DNA of 7,405 bases from an uncultured Blautia sp. (GCA_900541345.1 UQJE01000106.1:1-7405), one strand, 5' to 3'; numbered from the stretch's first letter, positions 1 through 6,671 are shown. The notes: generated by a model not told the origin, from the sequence alone. Translations and numbers: made by a program.

Positions 1-905
1 GGATTTTTATACCAGGGCCTTAATTCTTTTCCCCGGGCAGCCCTTTCTGCACATATCAAACCATATGCCGCCTCATAATCCATAGACTGACTGGCAATTC
101 CGTAAATCTTTCCCTCTTTTACTGCATCCTTATATTCCAAGGCATCTCCAATTCCTATAATCTTTATTTCTTCTTTTCCCTCTTTTTTAATCGCATCGTA
201 AGCTCCCATCGCCATATTGCAGTCATGACAGTAAATCATATCAATCTCCGGATCTTTTCTTAAAAGATCAAGCGCTGCAAGCTCTGCCCGGCTTCTGCTC
301 CATTTCGCATCTACAATCCCTACAATTTCAATATTGGGATGGGAATTCATTTCCTCCAGAAATGCCTGCGTTCTGTAAATCTGTGGATCACTTCCCGGAA
401 AACCTTCAATAATTCCGATTTTTCCCTCTTCTTCACCAAAGTAATCAACTGCCAGCTCCGCTGCGAGAACCGCCTCCTCCGACATACTTCCCCCAACATA
501 AGTAGTGATATATTCGCAGGAAAAGGGATCCAGCTTCATATTCAGATTAACGACAGGAATCCCGGCGTCTCTTGCTTCACGAAGAACATTCAGAAAAGAT
601 TTTGCATCTACAGGACAGAGAATAATGGAATCCACCTGTTTATCAATCATTTCCCGAAGCTGCTCCTCCTGTTTGTCCGCATCCCAGTCTGCATAATAAA
701 ATTCCACTTCATAAGAATCCGACTGTTCTGCAATCTCCTGCATCTTTCCTGCAAGACCTTTCTGATAAGAGGCCAGTTCCGATGCCATAGAAATGCCGAT
801 TGTCACCTTTTCCTCTTCCTGTCCTTTTCCCTGCACACACAGAGGCAGGCTGCCGGACAAAAGAATGGCTGCTGCTGCCGCTGCTATTCGTTTCATTCTC
901 CTCAT
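1..905 (-). CDS. Sugar-binding-protein-like extracytoplasmic protein (Peripla_BP_4 type), partial at 3' end
   Basis: I translated this frame by hand. It is open for 301 codons and runs off the left edge, so the C-terminus is missing (relatives are usually about 320-360 residues). Residues 1-26 form a signal or anchor segment: basic MRRMKR, then an Ala/Ile/Leu core. Cys23 is preceded by LPL, which is not a good lipobox. The mature part has the type-I periplasmic sugar-binding fold: VTIGIS at 34-39, a first Rossmann half with DSIILCPVD (92-100) and GIPVVNLN (115-122), and a second half with GKIGIIEGFPG (161-171), DMIYCHDCNMAMGAYDAI (222-239) and IIGIGD (249-254). The start at 905 is chosen because GGGGG lies seven bases upstream and ATG overlaps the kinase stop TGA (ATGA), implying translational coupling. 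A second in-frame ATG at 896 is possible. Its place after a kinase/regulator pair suggests a sensory ligand-binding subunit rather than a transport protein, though a transporter role is not excluded. The ligand cannot be named; a simple sugar is likely. Confidence 0.88.
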   Translation of the reverse strand, partial: MRRMKRIAAAAAAILLSGSLPLCVQGKGQEEEKVTIGISMASELASYQKGLAGKMQEIAEQSDSYEVEFYYADWDADKQEEQLREMIDKQVDSIILCPVDAKSFLNVLREARDAGIPVVNLNMKLDPFSCEYITTYVGGSMSEEAVLAAELAVDYFGEEEGKIGIIEGFPGSDPQIYRTQAFLEEMNSHPNIEIVGIVDAKWSRSRAELAALDLLRKDPEIDMIYCHDCNMAMGAYDAIKKEGKEEIKIIGIGDALEYKDAVKEGKIYGIASQSMDYEAAYGLICAERAARGKELRPWYKN

Positions 906-2713
906 GGTTTTTCCCCCTTAATAAAAGGCAGGGTATATTCCACCGTTGTACCCTCTCCCATTTTACTGCTGTATTTCAGCCCATATTCCTGCCCAAAACG
1001 CAGGCGGATTCTCTCGTTTACATTACGTACGCCGATTCCGGAACCACTGATATTTTCCGGTTCCACCTCATCAGACAAAATTTTATCGCATACTTCCTCA
1101 CTCATTCCGCAGCCATCATCCTTTACAAAAATTTTAAGATATTCATCCTGCCGAAAGGCTTCTATGGAAATATGACCGGTTCCCCGCTTCTTTTTGATTC
1201 CATGATAAATACAGTTTTCCACAATAGGCTGTAAAATCAGCTTGATGATTCCACAACTCTCCACCTCAGGCTGTGCAGAAATCTCATACGTAAACTTATC
1301 CGCATATCTCATACTCTGAATAATAAGATAATTTTCCACATGCTCCAGCTCTTTTTTCAGAAGTATTTCCTCGTTTCCTTTATTAAGCGAAATGCGGAAG
1401 AGCCTTGCCAGTGCCTCTGTCATAGGCACGATATTGGAATCATTCGTCTCTGCCATCCATATAATCGAATCCAGGGTATTATAAAGAAAATGCGGATTAA
1501 TCTGAGCCTGCAGAGCCTGAAGCTCATATTTTCTCTTATCCTCCTGCTCAGCAAGAACCTGCCCTTTCAAATTTTCAATACGCTCCAGCATCTCATTGAA
1601 ATTTCTTGCAAGCTTTCCAAGCTCATCGTCGCTTTCCACCTTTACCTGCTGATTCATATTTTCAATGCTGACTCGTGCCATATGGCGCTGAAGACGCTTC
1701 AAAGGATTAATAATGTCCGTCAGAATCTTATTTAACGCCAGAAGAGTCACAAAAAGGGAAATCCCAACTGCAGCCATGATGATAAAATTCACATCTGTAA
1801 GCTCTGCCGTCACTTCTTTTAAAGGAACAAGGTTCAAAAAAGTCAAACCGGTATCTATCGCTGTTTTTTTCACAGCAATATAAGAAACACCGTCTGCCTC
1901 TACCTTAAACTCTCCGTCTTTTTCTTCCTCCATACCTGTCTGCAAGGCTTCCAGATTTTTTTTATCCAAAAGATTAAACCTTTTATTCCCGTTTTTTTGC
2001 TGGTAAAGAGGCTCCATATCTTCGTTCAGAATATAAAAGAATCCTCTCTGCCCTGCGGTTCCCGCTTCGCATATTTCCGTAAGTTTATTAAAATTCAGAT
2101 CAATTAAGATAACTCCCAGAAAAGAACCGTCCTCCCAGCTCTGTATGACTCTGCTTAAAGAAAAGCTTTTTTCATTTCCCCCAGCGAGAAATTCATGTCT
2201 GTTTGGTCCTGTAAGTACTGCATTCTGCGGATTTTCCACAGCTTTTTTATACCAGGGAAGCTCAGAGTAATCCATCATTACATTCCGATAGCTATCCATT
2301 GTCTTATGAAAAAGAAGCCCTTTTTTTCCAAATATCATAATAGAAGAAATATCCGATCTTGTAAGAAGAATATCATTAAAAGTCTGGGAGCTCATCTCAT
2401 ACTCCCACATATTTTCAAGAACAGAAAGATTATTTTGTCCTTCCTCCTGCTCAATCGCGCTTGCCAGATAATTCTGAAGATAGTAATTATAATTTACATC
2501 TTTTGCAATGGAATCAATTTCTTCTATATAAGTACCGATGTATTCTCCCATATTATTCAGATTCTTCTGAGAGTAGGAAATCTGCTCTCTTACTGCCCTC
2601 TGTCGGAACACAGTATAAAAGATTCCCAGAATAAGAATCATCGTCGCAGCAATCAGCACCGTAATTTGAAGAAACGCTTTATTTTTCAGTCCTTTTTCTC
2701 TATGACGTTTCAT
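902..2713 (-). CDS. YesM-type sensor histidine kinase
   Basis: This is a 603-residue membrane histidine kinase. Transmembrane helix 1 spans about 14-36. An extracytoplasmic sensor of about 270 residues (38-307, likely a dCache-type double PAS fold, with DLPW-like ELPWYKKA at 151-158) follows, then helix 2 at about 309-331. A HAMP linker covers about 332-384 (INPLKRL; DDELGKLARNFNEM). The His_kinase dimerisation motif QAQINPHFLYNTLDS at 402-416 places the phosphorylated histidine at 407. The ATPase domain has an N box LQPIVENCIYHG (494-505), a G1 box DDGCGM (532-537) and a G2 box SGSGIGVRNVNERI (556-569), so all catalytic motifs are intact. By family knowledge it autophosphorylates and passes phosphate to the adjacent AraC-type regulator. 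The start is supported by AAGGAG seven bases upstream, which lies within the last codons of the regulator gene. The gene begins four bases after the regulator stop and ends overlapping the binding-protein start. Such kinases usually sense carbohydrates. Confidence 0.96.
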   Translation of the reverse strand: MKRHREKGLKNKAFLQITVLIAATMILILGIFYTVFRQRAVREQISYSQKNLNNMGEYIGTYIEEIDSIAKDVNYNYYLQNYLASAIEQEEGQNNLSVLENMWEYEMSSQTFNDILLTRSDISSIMIFGKKGLLFHKTMDSYRNVMMDYSELPWYKKAVENPQNAVLTGPNRHEFLAGGNEKSFSLSRVIQSWEDGSFLGVILIDLNFNKLTEICEAGTAGQRGFFYILNEDMEPLYQQKNGNKRFNLLDKKNLEALQTGMEEEKDGEFKVEADGVSYIAVKKTAIDTGLTFLNLVPLKEVTAELTDVNFIIMAAVGISLFVTLLALNKILTDIINPLKRLQRHMARVSIENMNQQVKVESDDELGKLARNFNEMLERIENLKGQVLAEQEDKRKYELQALQAQINPHFLYNTLDSIIWMAETNDSNIVPMTEALARLFRISLNKGNEEILLKKELEHVENYLIIQSMRYADKFTYEISAQPEVESCGIIKLILQPIVENCIYHGIKKKRGTGHISIEAFRQDEYLKIFVKDDGCGMSEEVCDKILSDEVEPENISGSGIGVRNVNERIRLRFGQEYGLKYSSKMGEGTTVEYTLPFIKGEKP

Positions 2714-2717
2714 CTTT

Positions 2718-4310
2718 TCACTCCTTTAGGCGGAAATCTGACGGAGACATTCCTGTATATTTCTTAAAAGATACGCTAAAATAATGAGGATTTGCAAAAC
2801 CTGTCTCGTATGCTATTTCATATGTTTTCATATCTGTCGTACGGAGAAGCTCCATAGATTTTTCCATTCGCACATCTGTAAGATATTTTACAAAATTCGT
2901 GCCTGCCTCTTTCTTAAAAAGCCCGCTTAAATATCCTGTACTTACACAGGCAAACTCTGCCGCAGAAGAAAGTGAGAGCTCCGGATCTTTATAATTCTGA
3001 TTCACAAACTCCTTCACCTTATCAATAATCTGTATACTGCTGTTTGTCTGGACAGCCTCCATCTCTTTTTTGATTTTACAAGCGAAAGAAAAGAGACGCT
3101 CCTCCACTACCTCCGGCGTTCCCAACCGGTCTATATCGCGGAAAAAGGAAAATCCATCATTCCAGATTTCCTCTGCTACCTCTTTCAAATCTGAAAGTTC
3201 CCGGAGAAGAGAAGTGACAGCTTCTATGTAAATCATTTTCATATTGATGCCGGAAAGGCTGCGGCCGCTGTGTCCCGCATATACAATATCGCACACTGCT
3301 TCTCTGATGTCTTTCTCTTCCTGAAACTTAATCGCCTTCGTTAAAGATTTTGTTTCTTTCAGCGGATAATAAAAAGATTTTTCTAAATAGTCAAGGTCTC
3401 TGATGTCATACACGTTGTTTGTCCCCAGGGAAAATTTACATTCTGCTGCTCTTCTGGCGCTTAAATAAGAAGCATGAAGCTCCTCCGCGCCCTCTGCCAC
3501 AGAGCCGTTCCCACATGTTGTCTCAATTTTCAGGTTATTATAAATGGCTTTCTGGATTACACAGAGCGTCTGATACACAATGTCTCTTGCATCCTCTCCC
3601 AGAACACAGCACCGGAAAAGAATCACAAGACGACCTTTTGAATCTTCAAATGTATAATGCTCCTGTCCCACACACTCTGCCGTAATGTTTTTTGCCGCAA
3701 AAAGATACAGATCATAATCCTCCGGAGAAAACCGGCTCATCTCTAAATCTACTGTCGTGACAATAAAAGATCCTTCTGTGAGATGTATCCCAAGTCCCTC
3801 GCACCGCTCCAGATACTTCGAGATATGTACGTTTTCCATACATACAATCCGGTTCAGCATGGAAAGACGAAGAGCCGGAAGACTTTGCTGAAGCTGCTTT
3901 TTCATGGAAGCAACGTATTCTTTTTCTTTATTTTCAATATGAAGCGCCTCACATATTTTTTTCATTTTCTTATAAAGAGTCTCTGCTCCCACAGGCTTTA
4001 ATATGTAATTTTTCACCCCAAGGTCAACGGACTGCTGAGCATATTCAAAATCCTCATACCCCGTTAAAATGACTACATGAATCTGCGGAAATTCTTTTGC
4101 AAGAACCTCTGACAATTCAAGTCCCGTCATAAAAGGCATAGCAATGTCCGTAAGCACAAGGTCCACCTTGTTATTCCGGATAATCTCCAATGCTTCCACC
4201 CCATCCTCCGCCATAAAAATCCTGGAGAATCCCAATGACTCCCAGTCAATAATCTTCTTTACCCCGTTTCGAATCAGAGGCTCATCGTCTGCTATTAATA
4301 ATGTGTACAT
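2718..4310 (-). CDS. YesN-type response regulator (receiver plus AraC DNA-binding domain)
   Basis: This is a 530-residue cytoplasmic transcription regulator. The N-terminal receiver (about 1-120) has the acidic pair Asp8/Asp9, the phosphoacceptor Asp55 in LVLTDIAMP, Thr83 in ILTGYEDF and Lys105 in ILKPVG, so it should be phosphorylatable. The middle (about 130-425) is a long YesN-type linker region; residues near SYLSARRAAECKF resemble the degenerate GGDEF-like segment seen in this family. The C-terminal AraC domain (about 428-530) has two helix-turn-helix units, one near LSSAAEFACVSTGYLSGLFK and one near EIAYETGFANPHYFSVSFKK, ending with the typical YTGMSPSDFR. It is the first gene of the operon and the partner of the kinase four bases downstream. 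Its usual role would be to activate sugar uptake or degradation genes. The start at 4310 has GAGGGGGG four bases upstream. The target genes are not identifiable here but probably lie downstream of the operon. Confidence 0.96.
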   Translation of the reverse strand: MYTLLIADDEPLIRNGVKKIIDWESLGFSRIFMAEDGVEALEIIRNNKVDLVLTDIAMPFMTGLELSEVLAKEFPQIHVVILTGYEDFEYAQQSVDLGVKNYILKPVGAETLYKKMKKICEALHIENKEKEYVASMKKQLQQSLPALRLSMLNRIVCMENVHISKYLERCEGLGIHLTEGSFIVTTVDLEMSRFSPEDYDLYLFAAKNITAECVGQEHYTFEDSKGRLVILFRCCVLGEDARDIVYQTLCVIQKAIYNNLKIETTCGNGSVAEGAEELHASYLSARRAAECKFSLGTNNVYDIRDLDYLEKSFYYPLKETKSLTKAIKFQEEKDIREAVCDIVYAGHSGRSLSGINMKMIYIEAVTSLLRELSDLKEVAEEIWNDGFSFFRDIDRLGTPEVVEERLFSFACKIKKEMEAVQTNSSIQIIDKVKEFVNQNYKDPELSLSSAAEFACVSTGYLSGLFKKEAGTNFVKYLTDVRMEKSMELLRTTDMKTYEIAYETGFANPHYFSVSFKKYTGMSPSDFRLKE

Positions 4311-4336
4311 AAAACCCCCCTCTTATTTTTTGTGCC

Positions 4337-4364
4337 AATATACAATGTCTGTTTATTATCTTAA
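4337..4364 (-). promoter_or_regulatory. Candidate promoter of the regulator-kinase-binding protein operon
   Basis: On the minus strand a TTAAGA -35 (4359-4364, four of six consensus bases) is followed after 16 bases by a TATATT -10 (4337-4342, five of six). Transcription would start near 4330, giving a leader of about 20 bases that carries the ribosome binding site of the regulator. The match is moderate and other AT-rich hexamers are nearby, so this is a prediction only. Confidence 0.45.
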
Positions 4365-4425
4365 CACATTTTAAAAGACCAGAGCAATGGAGATATTCTT
4401 CATTTTCTCACAGCTGAACTTCTCA

Positions 4426-4454
4426 GTTACATCATTATCAATATATGCTATAAT
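4426..4454 (+). promoter_or_regulatory. Extended -10 promoter of the homocysteine methyltransferase gene
   Basis: A perfect extended -10, TGCTATAAT (4446-4454), lies 17 bases after a GTTACA -35 (4426-4431, four of six). The predicted start site is near 4461, giving a 5' leader of about 45 bases. That leader is too short for a SAM-binding or T-box leader element, so a classical methionine riboswitch is not present. Confidence 0.7.
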
Positions 4455-4462
4455 ATTCTTTA

Positions 4463-4476
4463 TCAAAACGATTTCA
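4463..4476 (+). promoter_or_regulatory. cre-like catabolite control site
   Basis: TCAAAACGATTTCA matches the Gram-positive cre consensus TGWNANCGNTNWCA at every position but the second (C instead of G). It begins about two bases after the predicted plus-strand start site, where bound CcpA would block initiation. It could also influence the divergent sensory operon. A one-mismatch match in a spacer of this size has a chance probability of a few percent, so the call is tentative. Confidence 0.35.
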
Positions 4477-4505
4477 AAATGGATTTTATGCAAAGGAGAC
4501 CACAC

Positions 4506-5378
4506 ATGACAAAAACTGAATTTAAAGACTTAACCAAAAACCTCCTCCTTTTAGACGGAGCCACAGGTTCTAATCTCATGGCCGCTGGAATGCCCCGTGG
4601 CGTTTGTACAGAAACCTGGGTTCTGAATCACAAAGAAATTCTGCAGAAGCTTCAAAAAGCTTACATTGATGCCGGAAGCAGAATTATTTATGCCCCTACC
4701 TTCGGCGCAAACCGTATTAACTTAAAATTGCATCATCTGGAAGACAAAATAAAAGAAATGAATTATGAGCTGGTTGCCATTGCGAAAGAATCCGCCAATG
4801 GACAGGCTTTTATCGCAGGTGACATTACGACTACAGGAAAAATGATGGCTCCTTCCGGAGATTTGACTTACGAAGAAGCTTTTGAAGTATATGAAGAACA
4901 GATTTCTTTTCTTAGAGACGCAGGAGTTGATATGATTATCGCAGAAACGATGATTAATATAGAAGAAACTCTCGCTGCAGTTGATGCAGCCTCTCAGGTA
5001 TGCGAGCTCCCTATTCTCTGTACAATGACAGTGGAAGCAGACGGAAGTATTTTCAGCGGCGGAAATGCAGTGGAAGCCGCACTGGCTTTAGAAAGCGCTG
5101 GTGCTTCCGCAGTTGGCATCAACTGCTCTGTAGGGCCGGATCAGCTTGTTTCCGTTGTACGAAATATCAAAGAAGCAGTCTCTATCCCGGTAATCGCCAA
5201 ACCGAACGCAGGCATGCCCGTAATTGACGATAAAGGCAATGCCGTTTATTCGATGGGGGCGGCTGAATTCGCAAAGCATATGAAGGTACTGGTAGAAAAC
5301 GGCGCTTCTATTATTGGAGGGTGCTGTGGAACAACACCGGAATATATCAAGGCAGTGGCACAGGAATTGGGGATTTAG
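4506..5378 (+). CDS. Stand-alone homocysteine S-methyltransferase domain protein (MetH N-terminal type)
   Basis: This 290-residue cytoplasmic enzyme would transfer a methyl group to homocysteine to form methionine. The TIM-barrel family motifs are present: LLLLDGATGSNL (13-24), YAPTFGANRINL (62-73), AGDITTTG (104-111), AETMINIEETLAA (146-158) and PNAGMPV (233-239). The three zinc/thiolate cysteines are Cys207 in GINCSVGP and Cys273-Cys274 in GGCCGTTP, so the active site looks intact. The protein ends at the end of this domain, without the folate, cobalamin or activation modules of full MetH. The methyl donor may therefore come from a separately encoded corrinoid or folate module, or it could be S-methylmethionine (MmuM-like); sequence style favours the MetH branch. 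I chose ATG 4506 because AAAGGAG lies at 4492-4498, seven bases upstream. The earlier in-frame ATG at 4479 adds nine residues but lacks a ribosome binding site. The gene is monocistronic between its own promoter and a terminator. Confidence 0.92.
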   Translation: MTKTEFKDLTKNLLLLDGATGSNLMAAGMPRGVCTETWVLNHKEILQKLQKAYIDAGSRIIYAPTFGANRINLKLHHLEDKIKEMNYELVAIAKESANGQAFIAGDITTTGKMMAPSGDLTYEEAFEVYEEQISFLRDAGVDMIIAETMINIEETLAAVDAASQVCELPILCTMTVEADGSIFSGGNAVEAALALESAGASAVGINCSVGPDQLVSVVRNIKEAVSIPVIAKPNAGMPVIDDKGNAVYSMGAAEFAKHMKVLVENGASIIGGCCGTTPEYIKAVAQELGI

Positions 5379-5399
5379 ATTTATTGATTTAGTAAAACA

Positions 5400-5431
5400 G
5401 GGCATATCATTTTGATATGCCCCTCTTTTTT
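5400..5431 (+). terminator. Strong intrinsic terminator, probably bidirectional
   Basis: A perfect 10-bp stem, GGGCATATCA (5400-5409) with TGATATGCCC (5413-5422), has a TTT loop and is followed on the plus strand by CTCTTTTTT. It ends the methyltransferase transcript. On the minus strand the same stem is followed by TGTTTTACT, and it lies 11 bases after the stop of the convergent membrane-protein gene, so it probably serves both. Confidence 0.92.
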
Positions 5432-5433
5432 GA

Positions 5434-6087
5434 TTATTTCCTCTGTATAAATTTCATCCCGTACATAGGGCCGAACCGGCTGTAGCTCTGCTCGATTTCT
5501 ACTGTATAATATTCGCCGTCCATCATAATTTCCATTGTTTTTCCCCTGGAAATAAACTCCAATGTTCTTCTGTTTTTTCCACAGTAATTTGCAATCTGCG
5601 CCGCAAATTCATCTACTGTCTTCGGAGCTTCCTCGAGGTCCACAAGAAGAACTCTCGTTTTTGCCGACTTTTTGTTAAGCTTTTTGGATATTATCCACAC
5701 TCTTCTGTAATCCCAGATGAGAAATCCACCAATTACCACTGCATCCAGAAGAAAAATCATTCGCACAGGCGTCCTGTCTGCAAGAGCAACTCCGGCAAGG
5801 AGAAACAGCGGCATAAAGTTCATGATTGTGTATACTCCTGCAGTGCCTTTCAGACAATATTTCCACAATCCGTCCTCCTTCGGCTCTTTCACTATGTAGA
5901 AAGCAAAAAAGAGAACGCCCGCTGCCGCATATCCCAAAAGCATCAGTCCAAAGTACGGCATGATTGTTTCTGCAAATCCTCTGTCTTTTTGGAGTCCTAT
6001 GTAAATTACATTTACGATAAACAAAACCACACCCATACAGATCCCATATTTCAAAATCTCTTTTTTCTCCTCTGTAAGCTTCCTCAT
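5434..6087 (-). CDS. Four-helix membrane protein with cytoplasmic C-terminal domain, partner of LytTR regulator
   Basis: This is a 217-residue membrane protein of unknown exact function. Four hydrophobic helices are visible at about 14-32, 44-66, 83-103 and 109-126. Basic loops at 67-80 and at DYRRVW (126-131) put both termini in the cytoplasm. Residues about 140-217 form a soluble tail with predicted strand-helix-strand-strand character (TRVLLVDL; TVDEFAAQIANYCGKN; TMEIMMDGEYYTVEIEQ), which I do not recognise. The start is clear: AAGGAGG seven bases upstream, and the ATG overlaps the regulator stop as ATGA. Firmicutes often pair a small LytTR regulator with a co-transcribed membrane protein (DUF3021-type partners, or the inhibitors HdrM/BrsM of streptococci). 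By analogy this protein may hold or control the regulator at the membrane. The tail is longer than in the simple four-helix partners, and the role is inferred from context only. Confidence 0.85.
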   Translation of the reverse strand: MRKLTEEKKEILKYGICMGVVLFIVNVIYIGLQKDRGFAETIMPYFGLMLLGYAAAGVLFFAFYIVKEPKEDGLWKYCLKGTAGVYTIMNFMPLFLLAGVALADRTPVRMIFLLDAVVIGGFLIWDYRRVWIISKKLNKKSAKTRVLLVDLEEAPKTVDEFAAQIANYCGKNRRTLEFISRGKTMEIMMDGEYYTVEIEQSYSRFGPMYGMKFIQRK

Positions 6088-6536
6088 AGCGCTCCCTCCT
6101 TGATTTTTTCCCGCAGCTCCTTCAAGTACTTCCTGGAGATATATGTTTTTTCTCCATTTGCAAACTCCGCCATCATCATTCCACCCATCAAAGGGCGGTA
6201 TTCCTTTACTTTTTCCATATTTAAAATCACGGATTTGGAGATTCGGACAAAACTTTCCGGCAATTCTTCTTTCAGCAGATACAGTCTCTGTTTCGTTGTG
6301 TATGTTTCTTTTTCTGTATGAATATGCTGAACGTCCTGAATGCTTTCAATGTACAGAACCTCTTTCACAGAAAGCCGGCATATGTCTTTTCCCTTCTGAC
6401 ACATGAGAATTCCCCGGCGAAACTGCTCCAGCTCCAGATACCTGCCAAGACTTTTTATCTCCCTGTCTTCCTTATGTACAAAAAGCTCTGCTCTCTCTTC
6501 TTCTTCCGGAGCAATCACTTTTATTTTCGTTTTCAT
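6084..6536 (-). CDS. LytTR-family DNA-binding transcriptional regulator
   Basis: This 150-residue protein lacks a receiver domain. Residues 1-42 are a short charged N-terminal extension. Residues about 43-146 form a LytTR domain: VLYIESIQDVQHIHT (60-74), YTTKQRLYLLKEELPESFVR (79-98), SKSVILNMEKVKEYRP (100-115) and the terminal YISRKYLKELREKI (132-145). LytTR proteins bind direct repeats in promoters, often their own. AAGGAGG nine bases upstream supports the start. The gene is first in a two-gene operon and its stop overlaps the start of the membrane partner (ATGA), so the two products are probably made in proportion and act together. Without a receiver, the signal presumably comes through the membrane partner rather than phosphorylation. 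Targets are unknown; autoregulation is likely for this class. Confidence 0.94.
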   Translation of the reverse strand: MKTKIKVIAPEEEERAELFVHKEDREIKSLGRYLELEQFRRGILMCQKGKDICRLSVKEVLYIESIQDVQHIHTEKETYTTKQRLYLLKEELPESFVRISKSVILNMEKVKEYRPLMGGMMMAEFANGEKTYISRKYLKELREKIKEGAL

Positions 6537-6560
6537 CTTGTTTTCCCTCCTTGTATTTCC

Positions 6561-6589
6561 ATTATATAAAGTCTGAAGAAGATAGTCTA
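6561..6589 (-). promoter_or_regulatory. Promoter of the LytTR regulator operon
   Basis: On the minus strand, TAGACT (6584-6589, four of six -35 bases) is followed after 17 bases by a perfect TATAAT (6561-6566). Transcription would start near 6554, only a few bases before the AAGGAGG of the regulator gene, giving a leader of about 18 bases. Confidence 0.65.
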
Positions 6590-6592
6590 TAA

Positions 6593-6601
6593 AAAAACGG
6601 T
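6593..6601 (-). promoter_or_regulatory. Possible LytTR half-site next to the -35
   Basis: ACCGTTTTT on the minus strand matches the published LytTR half-site pattern [TA][AC][CA]GTTN[AG][TG] at eight of nine positions and lies four bases upstream of the -35 box, where an activator could contact polymerase. I found no convincing second half-site at one helical turn or two, so this is weak. Confidence 0.25.
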
Positions 6602-6617
6602 AAGCGGTCTGTTTCCG

Positions 6618-6658
6618 TGCGGCAAGTGGCTGTCATATGTATAATATATGTGCCCGCA
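6618..6658. repeat. Imperfect nested inverted repeat upstream of the LytTR operon
   Basis: The outer arms TGCGGCA (6618-6624) and TGCCCGCA (6651-6658) pair with one bulged C. The inner arms CATAT (6634-6638) and ATATG (6646-6650) enclose GTATAAT, with nine unpaired bases on the left side only. It lies between the PTS terminator and the LytTR promoter, so it is more likely an operator than a transcribed structure. No coding signal is seen here. Confidence 0.4.
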
Positions 6659-6671
6659 TCCTCGCAAAGTC

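Noticed and set aside
339..1234. Plus-strand open frames (up to 278 codons) opposite the binding protein and the kinase 3' end
   Set aside because: They lie antisense to well-supported genes, lack good ribosome binding sites, and give compositions rich in Ser, Phe, Leu and Cys, typical of antisense shadows.
2195..2767. Plus-strand 190-codon frame opposite the kinase N-terminus
   Set aside because: The product is an Ile/Phe/His-rich string with no recognisable family, fully opposite the conserved kinase and the regulator end.
4413..4425. CTGA-ACTTC-TCAG small inverted repeat near the -35 of the methyltransferase promoter
   Set aside because: Four-base arms are expected by chance in a spacer of this length; no second copy was seen.
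4479..4505. Upstream ATG extending the methyltransferase by nine residues
   Set aside because: No ribosome binding site precedes it, whereas AAAGGAG sits seven bases before ATG 4506, and family similarity starts after that point.
4311..4505. Possible SAM riboswitch or T-box leader for the methionine gene
   Set aside because: The extended -10 promoter leaves only about 45 bases of leader, with no terminator hairpin or conserved leader motif.
6640..6645. TATAAT on the plus strand as a promoter
   Set aside because: There is no -35 at proper spacing (GTGCGG there), and transcription would run into the PTS terminator and then antisense of the PTS gene.
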